Below, piece after piece: positions 1 through 8,477 of a stretch of DNA of 35,737 bases; the stretch's first letter is position 1; every line of letters begins with the position of its first letter. A program made the position numbers and the translations under genes. The stretch comes from Tritrichomonas musculus (Eukaryota > Parabasalia > Tritrichomonadida > Tritrichomonadidae). The stretch covers positions 1 to 35,737 of the forward strand of contig JAPFFF010000162.1 in NCBI GenBank assembly GCA_039105265.1, given 5' to 3'. The notes beneath the pieces are model-generated. The model made no database searches. It was not told the DNA's origin and saw nothing but the letters and a program-made list of their open reading frames with translations.

Positions 1-356
1 GTTATATCGAAGATGATCCTGCTTTAAATGGAGAACATTACAATATCTGTTCAAATGAATCATACCAACCAGAAATGGAAATCTTAAATAGAGCTAGAGA
101 TGATACAAATATAGCATTTAATCAACAGCCTCAAAATATAAATAATCAAAATATTATTCAAAATTTGATTTGTGATATGAATCATTCATCCATCATTATG
201 AATCCGAATTTAGTAAAAAATGAAAACTCAAACATACTTAGTTTTACATTATCAAATTTGTGGGTTATCTTTATATATATAGATAAATCTCGAAAAAATG
301 AACGATTATTTTCTTCTGAAAAAGTTGCATGTGCTATAAAGAATTCCTCTAAATAA
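1..356 (+). CDS. 3' end of an unrecognised protein gene, 5' end outside the window
   Basis: A reading frame is open from base 3 to the stop at 354-356, about 117 codons, so the coding region probably continues upstream of the window. The visible protein is rich in Asn and Gln (NQQPQNINNQNIIQN) and acidic at its start (IEDDPALNGEHY). A short hydrophobic stretch (LWVIFIYI) and a basic end (KSRKNERLF) follow. I recognise no domain. The Asn-rich composition is ordinary for trichomonad proteins. The first internal Met is at 75, but there is no reason to place the start there because the frame is open before it. The coding case rests only on the open frame and composition; a relic is possible. Confidence 0.45.
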   Translation, partial: YIEDDPALNGEHYNICSNESYQPEMEILNRARDDTNIAFNQQPQNINNQNIIQNLICDMNHSSIIMNPNLVKNENSNILSFTLSNLWVIFIYIDKSRKNERLFSSEKVACAIKNSSK

Positions 357-419
357 TATAATAAAAATTCATGCATTATACTGATTTATCACCCAATTTT
401 GAGTAAATTAAGAGCATTA

Positions 420-1600
420 TCATTTCATAGTCAGGGAATTCTTTAGTCATTTTGGTGAGCTCACTTGCTTTTTTTAAATACTCGTCTTTTTTTTCACTTT
501 TTCTGTGTAGTAATAGTCGCCAAAGTAAAAAGCAGCGAGCATGTCATTCAAGCTCGCTGCATTCAGCAGCAATTTATCGTCTTCCTTTTTGACCTCAGAA
601 TTTTCTCCAAAAAGCAGCAAGAGGTGCCCCAAATGAGAAATGACGGTTAAGTCCATTTGGCCGTTATTAATCAGCTCGAAGTAGAATTCGATTGCCTCGT
701 TGTAGTTTCCTTTTATCTCGCAAGCAGTTACATAAAGTTACCAACTCAATGATCAAAGCGACTTTTTCAAAATGCATTACGCGCATTGTGTAGTCATTCA
801 AGTGGATCATGCAATATGATGCATTTGAGGCAACTGTGTTGATGTCATTAGTTCTAAACAAAGAAAAATTTATAAAAAAAAAAAAAGCACAAATTAAAAT
901 CATAACGATCATCATCCATTCGTTTCAAAAAAAAAAAAAAAATCATCATCATTAGTATTGTGGCTGTTGTTGTTGCCATTACTTTCTTCTTCTAGTGTGG
1001 ACTGATGATATAATTTAATTGGTCAATTAGTGAACTAGCAGGTGATATGTCAAACGGCATAAAAATCCTTCTGGAATTTATTTCTGATGATTCTAATCGG
1101 AGCAATTTGATGAATTCATTAGATTGAAAGCAATAGTTGTCATATTCTTTCTATCTCACTTCTTCATAGAAGTTTTTCATATCATCGATATCAACTTCAT
1201 CAACGTAATTCTTCTCAGTTTTTGATTTCTTTAATTGCGTTGTCCGTTGTCGCTCGTGCAGACGGATCAGACTTCCACATTGAAAGTCGGACGATTGTTG
1301 TCATCTCTATAGATGAAAGAGTCATTCATTTTCAACATTCGAAAGCTTCCTTGTTTTCTCAATTTTCTCAAAAATATCGTGCAAAACAAGTCCAGGCAAA
1401 AAAATCATCAGACGAATAAGAGATCTATCTATCATAGCATTCAGGGAAATAACAACACATGTATAGCCAAAATCGCTATTTTTTGGCGTTTTGTCTTCCA
1501 CTACTAAAATGTTGCAGGACTTGACATCTCGATGGATGATCTGAAGTTTTTTGAGATGTCTTAAAAACAAAATTAGATTTTTGTGCCATTGCTAATATAT
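420..1600 (-). pseudogene. Decayed protein kinase (TKL-like) with Sel1-like repeats
   Basis: Read on the minus strand, three conserved pieces appear in family order but in different frames. Near 1510-1560 is the catalytic-loop signature (IIHRDVKSCNILV), followed near 1470 by KNSDFG, the DFG magnesium loop. Near 1275-1315 is YRDDNNRPTF, the end of the kinase C-lobe. From about 915 down to 470 come helical segments such as NAASLNDMLAAFYFGDYYY, which read like Sel1-type repeats. Kinases of this layout (TKL-like kinase domain followed by Sel1 repeats) are numerous in trichomonads. Stops and frame changes separate the pieces and the N-lobe is not visible, so this is a broken copy. Poly(A) runs at 868-879 and 928-941 interrupt the C-terminal half. 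The family call is moderately sure; the exact ends are not. Confidence 0.6.
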
Positions 1601-2057
1601 GAATATTGATTTTAATTGTAATGTTACTATTTTATTCTTTTTTTTATAATTCGATTATAATTCTTTATTATTTTCTATAGAAAAAATGAAATACCTTATA
1701 ATAAAAATCTTATTTATTTGGTTATTTTCCAGAAATATTTGATGCTGTCATATTTATTTATATTTTTAATTATATTTTAACAGAAAATCGGCTTTTTGAC
1801 TGATATAATCAAGTTTTCTCACAATTTTCTGATAAAATTAAGGAACATTTTTCTGAGAAAAATAATAACAGGCAGATAACATTTTTTCCAAGAGATTCAT
1901 GATGTATGTTTATTATTCTGCAATTTTTTGTTTGATGCTTTTTTTTTAATTTCGAAATTTTTCAATATAATTAACAAAATTTGAATAAGAAGTATAATTC
2001 TTAACAAAGGTTGAGAGAGTAATTAAATTTTTGACAAAAAAGAATTTGTAGCAAAGA
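1601..2057. other. AT-rich spacer, no gene seen
   Basis: AT-rich spacer between the kinase pseudogene and the membrane-protein gene. I see no coding frame, RNA gene or repeat. It must hold the promoter of the gene starting at 2058, but I find no clear TCAYTWY initiator in the 60 bases before that ATG. Confidence 0.5.
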
Positions 2058-3134
2058 ATGATCTTGTTTTCGCTTTTTACAGCATTAACGCATTGCAGGC
2101 AAATTCATATCGCTAAAACAATGTCAGCATCCTATCATGTTAGCCCAAACCGCGAAATAACTTTTATGATTGATACTCCATCAGTAACGTTTCTTCTACC
2201 AAAGCGAGGTTCAATCACAGCCGATGTATACAAGCTCGGTCTCAACGAAACTTATCAATTTGTTGGATCTCTTGGTCCTCAAATTCCATCTTTTGGAGTC
2301 TATTTTCCCAACAAAGGAAAGTTGATATTAAAATCAGTTAAAGATACCACAGCGAGTTGCTATGCTATCGTTTCAACTAGAAAATGCCGCCGTATTTATG
2401 TTTCAACATACCCAAATGAAATATTTAGTGCAGTTAAGCATGGCTATAAATCAAGTTCTAGCAAGTTCTCAACATCTTCAAACATTACAATACAAAATAA
2501 TCAAGACGTTTGTTTTATTCACGCATCAAATTCATATGTAAAATCAAAAATATCATATTCAACCGAGGAAACATATGATCTTCTTTATCTTCATAACGGT
2601 TTTACAGAAATGGAATTCACTGGAGATGGAACTTATGAAAACCTTGGCTTTAATACAACAAGTTTTGTTTGGCATTCAGATCCAACAACTTTATCAAATT
2701 TCTTTACCATACAACTTTTATCAAATTCAACACTTCCTAGTTACAGAGTTAACTTTACTAATACTTTATCAACACCCCTTTTCATTACAGATAGCAAAGA
2801 ATCAAGTAATAACCAAAACCCAATTTACGATCATGCTGATGCGGATTTATTAAAATTAAACCGTGAGCATAATGTTGTTAGCTTGATAACTCTTAGCATC
2901 TTTGCTTTTATTGGTACATTAATTGTTGTTCTTGGTCTATTATTCGTCACAAATAGAATTTTTAGAAATCAACCTGATGACGACCAAATGCTCAGGAGAG
3001 ATGAAAGCATCGAAGGTGACTTTTCTAACCATTCAAATAATTTTACGCCAGATATTGACAGAAGCCCACCTGAAGGAATTGACTTCAGGGAAAATGAAGT
3101 TATAGATATTAGTCCTGTTGATTATGAAGCGTAA
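2058..3134 (+). CDS. Type I single-pass membrane protein, trichomonad surface-protein style
   Basis: 358 codons from ATG 2058. The N-terminus (MILFSLFTALTHC) looks like a short signal peptide. Residues about 20-270 form a probable lumenal or extracellular domain rich in Ser, Thr and Asn with several N-glycosylation sequons (NETY, NITI, NTTS, NSTL). Residues about 274-298 (from VSLITLSIFAFIGTLIVVLG) are a strong membrane segment, followed by basic NRIFRNQ and a cytoplasmic tail of about 58 residues, acidic and phosphorylatable, ending SPVDYEA. This layout matches the large sets of trichomonad surface proteins, but I recognise no named ectodomain such as BspA-type leucine-rich repeats. The stop is read as TAAA, the trichomonad pattern in which the stop overlaps the poly(A) signal. 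A role in adhesion or sensing is only a guess. Confidence 0.85.
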   Translation: MILFSLFTALTHCRQIHIAKTMSASYHVSPNREITFMIDTPSVTFLLPKRGSITADVYKLGLNETYQFVGSLGPQIPSFGVYFPNKGKLILKSVKDTTASCYAIVSTRKCRRIYVSTYPNEIFSAVKHGYKSSSSKFSTSSNITIQNNQDVCFIHASNSYVKSKISYSTEETYDLLYLHNGFTEMEFTGDGTYENLGFNTTSFVWHSDPTTLSNFFTIQLLSNSTLPSYRVNFTNTLSTPLFITDSKESSNNQNPIYDHADADLLKLNREHNVVSLITLSIFAFIGTLIVVLGLLFVTNRIFRNQPDDDQMLRRDESIEGDFSNHSNNFTPDIDRSPPEGIDFRENEVIDISPVDYEA

Positions 3135-3477
3135 AATATATATACGATTTTGTTAAATTCTATTTCAATTATGTTTATATTTAAATAAAAAAGATCAAAA
3201 AGAATCTCTATTTGATTTTTATTATCTTTTTGCCTTTAATAATAATTAATAAAGCTAAATCAAGTTATTTAAAAATATGTCCGTTAATCTATTTCCATAA
3301 TCGTTTTTGGATTTTGGAAGACGAAATGATTAATTTTTGGATTTTGGATTACAATTTAAAAAAAAAAAAAGTAAATCTAAATGTTTTTTCGTTTTGTAAG
3401 TTTTATTTTTTAATATTATTTTTATTCCTTAAGAAATTTTGACTTGTATTTTTTTTTTTTTTGATTAAATTACAAGT
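3135..3477. other. Convergent spacer between membrane protein and Ca2+ ATPase
   Basis: AT-rich stretch shared by the 3' ends of two convergent genes. It contains poly(A) (3358-3370) and poly(T) (3448-3462) runs and a short direct repeat, AATTTTTGGATTTTGGA-like, near 3305-3348. No gene is supported here. Confidence 0.5.
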
Positions 3478-6400
3478 TTAAACACTTAATTTACCATCAT
3501 CATCATTGTCGTTTGCATAAACTTCTTCTACATCGTTATTGTCATCGCCGGATTTCTTGTCTTGGATGATACTCATTTCCCACTGTCTCTCTGGTGGAAC
3601 ATTTTGATAGAATTTCTTGATCTGAGCTTTTCTCTGTTCACGTAATGCTTGTAATTTCTCAGATGTTCTATCCTTTAATCTAATAGATCTAAGGATAGCA
3701 CCAATAATGAGTTCTCCTGCTCCAAAGGCAAGGCAAATAAGCCACCTCTTCCAGTTCATGTGAACTGTAACAAAAGCAGAACCTGCAAGTTCTGATAAAA
3801 TTGCTTGAAGACCTCCAATAAAGAAGAAAATAATGATAAAGTATGGATTACTGAATAATCCATCAAAGATTGACATATCTTGACCAGCAACACGAGCATT
3901 AATTAAGTTGAAAACTTGGCAATAGACGAAAGCGTTGAAAACCATTGTAGAAACATTCTTTTCTTGTACTTCGTCATCTTCATAATTGACTCCAAACAAC
4001 TTTTTAGCACCGAAGAGTATGAGGAACAAAACAATAAGTTGGTAAATTGTATGTCCGCAAATGTTACGGAATAAAACATTAGAAATAAGACCATCACTTT
4101 CACCATATGGAGGACGTTTAAGAAGTGCATCTGAGGGGCCTCTTGTAGCTAAGGCAAGTGCTCCGAGAGAGTCCATAATAAGGTTAACCCATAAGAGTTG
4201 AATTGTCTTCAAAGGAGATTCATGCAATGCGCAGGAACCGACAAAAGCAATAATCATTGCACTAAAGTTAACTGTAAGTTGGAACTGAAGGAAGCCACGA
4301 ACGTTATCATAAACGCAGCGTCCCCATTTTAAGGCTGCAACGATAGAACTGAAGTTATCATCAAGGATAACAATATCAGACGCCATCTTAGCAAGTTCAG
4401 TACCGCATTGACCCATTGAAAGACCGACATTAGCTTTTTTAAGAGCTGGTGAATCGTTAGAACCATCTCCTGTAACAGCAACGACTTCACCTGATTCCAT
4501 TAAAAGAGAAACAAGCCTAAGCTTATCACGTGGTGATGATCTGGCAAGTACTCTGAGTTTAGGAAGAATATCAATAAGATCGAGTTTGGACTTTTTGGCG
4601 AAATCTTCTCCAAGCATTGCAATGCAATCATCAGATAAAATACCGCATTCACGTGAAATAGCTTTAGCAGTGTTGATATAATCTCCTGTAACCATTCGAA
4701 CGACAACTTGAGCTTGGTTGCATTGTTCAATAGCGTGCTTAACTTCAGGACGAAGAGGATCTTGAATACCAACAAGAGAAATAACTGTAAGTTCACTTTC
4801 AGCGTTGTTTGGATCTTCCCATTCTGGCTTTCTCTCTGAAGATTCGAGTTCTTTGTAAGCCATAAGCATTGTACGAAGAGATTGATCTGCAAACTTACCG
4901 ATTTGGTCTATATATGCTTGGCGTACTTGTTCTGAGAGTGGTTGGACATTTCCATCCTTAGTCAAATAATGAGTGCAGCCACGTAATATAAAGTCTGGTG
5001 CACCTTTTGCATAGCATCTGTAATGTCCATCTTTCTTAATAATTGTAGACATCTTCTTCCTTGCGCTTGAAAATTCGTGAATAATGACGGCTGGATTAGC
5101 ATCTCGAAGTTGTTTGAAGTCAATATTGTATTGAGGAAGCATTTGTAAAAGAGCGCATTCTGATGATGAGCCGATATATTCTGGTTGACTCTTGCCTTCT
5201 ACAATTGCTACAAAAGCAGATGAATTGATTGCAATGCATTCAGTGAAAAGTTCTTTAACTTTAGGAGTCATATTTGGTTGGCCATTTTGTTCTTCGCCAT
5301 CCATGAAGAATCGAACAACTGTCATTTTGTTTTGTGTAAGAGTACCGGTTTTATCAGAGCAAATTGTTGTTGCACCACCCATCGTTTCGCATGCGTTTAA
5401 GTGACGAACAAAGTTATTATCTTTCATCATCTTCTTCATTGAGAAACCAAGTGATAATGTAACAGCAAGAGGAAGACCTTCTGGAACAGCGCATATAAAA
5501 ATAGTAACGCCAATCATAAACTTGTTAACTAAGTCATTCAACCATTTTGCTTCGAATTTGCCTTCTTTCTTCTTTTTATCTACTACATCAATGATCCAGA
5601 AAATTAGTAAAACAATAAATGTAAGAAGAGCACCTGCAAGACCAATGTATGTGAGCATGACAGCAACTTTATCGAGTTTCTTTTCAAGTGGAGACTGTTC
5701 ACGTGTTTCTGACATTTTTTGAATATCTAACATACGGGATCCAGATTGACTGCTTGGACCAACAGCTGCAACCAAAACATGGCCATCACCAGACTCAACA
5801 GCACCACCACCTAAAACCCATGGCTTTTTCTCATCAACGGATACTGCTAATGATTCACCTGTTTCTTGAGAGTTGTTAACTTTAAGGTTGTGTCCATTAA
5901 TATAGAAACCATCAGCTGCAACACGATCACCGGATTTCAATGTTAGAACATCTCCAACTAAAACTTCTGAATTCAAAATTTGTGTTTCTTCACCACATCT
6001 AATAACTGAAACATTAAATTCATTCTTAAGTTTGTTAATTTCCATGAAAGCTTTCTGTTGCGAATAATTGGTCTGTGTTTGAACGAGTGAAACGAGTAAA
6101 ACAGCAACAAAAATAGAAATAGTATCTATGTAATCTTCAGCCTGTGGTTTATCGCCAGGTGGGAAAACACTTGTTAATATGATTGATATAACAGCAGAAA
6201 CAAGAAGAATTTTCAACATAAGATCTTCAAAACATGAGATGAACATGTGGCACCAAGACTCTTTTGGAGGGTCAGGAAGAATGTTCACTCCCCACTTCTC
6301 TTTTCTACTTGCAAATCCAGTATCTTTTTCGGATTGAGAAAGACCGGTTTCAATATCGGTCTCAAAAGCTTGAATATAAGGTTCAAGTCCTCCGCCTTCG

Positions 6401-6480
6401 GCAAAGAGCTTGCCAGCATTTTCGGAGCCACATCTCTCGAAAACTTGTAGAATAGATTCTTTCGTAATGTTTGACGACAT
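3478..6480 (-). CDS. P-type Ca2+-transporting ATPase, plasma-membrane (PMCA, P2B) type
   Basis: A calcium pump that exports Ca2+ from the cytosol at ATP cost. I take the ATG at 6480 (protein starts MSSNITKES), giving 1000 residues; the frame is open 29 codons further upstream, but that stretch is AT-rich and unlike a conserved N-terminus. Visible in order: actuator loop TGES (about 207-210), the membrane-4 calcium-site motif VPEGLPLAVTLSLGF (about 332-346), phosphorylation site CSDKTGTLTQ (Asp about 376), nucleotide-binding KGAPD (about 492), TGDYINTAKAI (about 598), hinge VTGDGSNDSPALKKA (about 669), and membrane 6 WVNLIMDSLGALALAT. The family usually has TGDN where this has TGDY. The C-terminal tail after the last membrane helix is short (about 65 residues) and ends in an Asp/Asn-rich run without an obvious calmodulin-binding helix. 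The stop lies in TAAA. Confidence 0.96.
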   Translation of the reverse strand: MSSNITKESILQVFERCGSENAGKLFAEGGGLEPYIQAFETDIETGLSQSEKDTGFASRKEKWGVNILPDPPKESWCHMFISCFEDLMLKILLVSAVISIILTSVFPPGDKPQAEDYIDTISIFVAVLLVSLVQTQTNYSQQKAFMEINKLKNEFNVSVIRCGEETQILNSEVLVGDVLTLKSGDRVAADGFYINGHNLKVNNSQETGESLAVSVDEKKPWVLGGGAVESGDGHVLVAAVGPSSQSGSRMLDIQKMSETREQSPLEKKLDKVAVMLTYIGLAGALLTFIVLLIFWIIDVVDKKKKEGKFEAKWLNDLVNKFMIGVTIFICAVPEGLPLAVTLSLGFSMKKMMKDNNFVRHLNACETMGGATTICSDKTGTLTQNKMTVVRFFMDGEEQNGQPNMTPKVKELFTECIAINSSAFVAIVEGKSQPEYIGSSSECALLQMLPQYNIDFKQLRDANPAVIIHEFSSARKKMSTIIKKDGHYRCYAKGAPDFILRGCTHYLTKDGNVQPLSEQVRQAYIDQIGKFADQSLRTMLMAYKELESSERKPEWEDPNNAESELTVISLVGIQDPLRPEVKHAIEQCNQAQVVVRMVTGDYINTAKAISRECGILSDDCIAMLGEDFAKKSKLDLIDILPKLRVLARSSPRDKLRLVSLLMESGEVVAVTGDGSNDSPALKKANVGLSMGQCGTELAKMASDIVILDDNFSSIVAALKWGRCVYDNVRGFLQFQLTVNFSAMIIAFVGSCALHESPLKTIQLLWVNLIMDSLGALALATRGPSDALLKRPPYGESDGLISNVLFRNICGHTIYQLIVLFLILFGAKKLFGVNYEDDEVQEKNVSTMVFNAFVYCQVFNLINARVAGQDMSIFDGLFSNPYFIIIFFFIGGLQAILSELAGSAFVTVHMNWKRWLICLAFGAGELIIGAILRSIRLKDRTSEKLQALREQRKAQIKKFYQNVPPERQWEMSIIQDKKSGDDNNDVEEVYANDNDDDGKLSV

Positions 6481-8080
6481 TAAACAGATAGTTTTTGAGT
6501 TAAAATAAATCAATTGAAAAAGTTGTGAAATAGAAAAATTGATTATTTTGAAATAGATGCTTAACAAAAAGTTAATTAATGATCATATTGATAATTGAAT
6601 TGATTTTTTTTAAATTGAATGAAATTTACAAATGATTCAATGAGAAAGAAGATAAATAATCAAATTTTATATTAGATTTTTTCAAATCAACAAAACAATC
6701 AATTTAAAAAAGAAAAATACCTATAAGCAAAAATTTTTTTGGATATTGATAAATATTCTTTAAATTTGAAAAATTTAAAAATCTAAAAAGAAAAATGATA
6801 GTTTTTTTATATGTTGAAAAATTTACTTTTTCTTAGGAATAGTATTTGTAATATCTTTATAAAATAGAAAAGCGCAAATCAATATTAATTTAGACCTTAG
6901 TTCAATATTTTGGTATAAGGAATCAATAGTAGAATCTGGTATTATAAACGTGCAATTAATTAAGAAAAATTTAATGTTTTATGTTATTCTTTTTTTTTAA
7001 AAGATCAGTCATTATGTAATATTAACAAACAATATAAATTGCACAATAATTTTTTTTAAAAAGAACTCATCATAGTTTAGAGTATTTCAAAAAAAGCAAT
7101 AAAACTTGTTACAATAAGCACTGAATGCTTTGTTAAATCGTGTAATATGTCAATAAATTACAGTGTAATCTTTAATATTATCATCTTATGAGTTTATTCT
7201 ATACTGTCCTCAAATGATCTCATGTAACGAATAAATTTCCCCCATTCAATTTGTAAATATTGTTTTTGGAAAATTGAATGTAATAACAAATTCTTTATAA
7301 AATTTGAGAGTAGGTAATAAATATTTTTGAATATATTTTTTATATTGAAGTAAATTGCTCTAAATTGTAAAGAAGGAATTAGAAAATAATAAATTAATAC
7401 AAGTAAAAAGATTTTTTTGAAAATGGTTATGGTTTTATATATTTTTCAACTGTAATAAAGGAGGTAGATTTTTAAGTTGGAACTTTTTTTACTTTTTTCA
7501 TTCAATTTTTTTATTGACTTTGTATTGGTCATTCCTTCAAAAGTAAACGTCTATCATATATTATTTTATAATAAGCGCAATTTTGCTTATTCTTGATCAA
7601 AATCAAGGTTTTCTAACATTTGTGTGCTCATCTATTGGCCAAGCTTCCTCTTGTGTCTACAATTTTAGCCAAGATAATTCATTTCCACCAAAATTTTTAC
7701 CAAATAAATATTTAAAATGCTCACATTTATTTGCCAAATAGCAAGAATTGGTATTCATTATCACTAAATAGCTAGAAAGTAAGCCCGCTTAAGCTTTTAT
7801 TGTTAATTAAATATGTATTCTACTCTAAATTTATCATTCTATATTTTTTTTTAACATATTAAGTTGTGAAGAACATTTAAAACAGAGTTGACTACACCAC
7901 AGAAAGTTTCCTTGTACTGATTGGCAGAATTCAACTAATAATATTTATGAAGATATAATTATAATTAGCTTGTAGCACTCTCAAGTTTAATTGATTTATT
8001 TGAAGCTAGCAACCACTTTAATAAACTAAAATGTTGATCACACTTTTATTTTTATTATTATTTCTTGTTTTTAGTTATTT
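6481..8080. other. AT-rich spacer upstream of the Ca2+ ATPase
   Basis: About 1.6 kb with no convincing coding frame, RNA gene or inverted-end element. It lies between the start of the ATPase gene and the left end of the hAT element. I find no strong TCAYTWY initiator directly before the chosen ATPase start. A stretch near 7550-7760 (GCGCAATTTTGC, several CCAAATA and GCAAGAATTG-like words) is slightly less AT-rich than its surroundings and could be old gene debris, but no frame supports it. Confidence 0.4.
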
Positions 8081-8088
8081 TATAGATT
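8081..8088. repeat. Left 8-bp target site duplication of the hAT element (TATAGATT)
   Basis: TATAGATT immediately precedes the left inverted end TAGACTTGTTATT and recurs exactly at 11266-11273 just after the right end. An exact 8-bp duplication is the hallmark of hAT insertion. Confidence 0.92.
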
Positions 8089-8101
8089 TAGACTTGTTAT
8101 T
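8089..8101 (+). repeat. hAT left terminal inverted repeat
   Basis: TAGACTTGTTATT, the exact complement of 11253-11265. Beyond 13 bp the two ends diverge in sequence but share the words GAT, ATC and CGATAT in shifted spacing. Confidence 0.9.
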
Positions 8102-8264
8102 TTGAGAATCGATATCAAAAACGTCACTTTTTTACATCTGATACTTGATTATCAGTTTACAAATCTGATATCGAGATTATCGATTATCAAGATATGAAAT
8201 GTGATATAAAAATAATTGTAAACTTGATATCAATTACCGAGATCTCGATATCTCAAACAGATTT
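8102..8264. repeat. hAT left subterminal repeats rich in GATATC and ATCGAT
   Basis: Dense short palindromic words run from 8104 to 8260: AATCGATATC, TGATATCGAGATTATCGATT, GATATCAATTACC, GAGATCTCGATATCTC. hAT transposases commonly bind repeated subterminal motifs, so these are likely binding sites. A matching set lies at 11130-11250. Confidence 0.7.
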
Positions 8265-8477
8265 ATTTTTTTTTTATAATTGGCTTTTGTGATTTTATTA
8301 TATCTAAAATATAGCTCATTTTTATGCCAGGAGATGCAAAAATTAGGGCATAGTATTTTGAAACAAAAATGTAACCATTTTTTTTTAAATTTTAAAATGA
8401 ATTGAATCGTCAACTTTTTGAAATAAAAATATTAAAAAAAGGTCTGCTTTATTTCGAACTTTATACCTTTCTAATAT
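8265..8477. other. 3' noncoding part of the hAT element
   Basis: AT-rich sequence between the left subterminal repeats and the transposase stop, presumably 3' untranslated sequence. The transposase stop lies in TAAA. Confidence 0.5.

Noticed and set aside
5192-5404. Plus-strand ORFs opposite the Ca2+ ATPase, including this one and those at 5522-5879 and 6247-6455
   Set aside because: They are antisense shadows of a strongly conserved gene and have no domain of their own.
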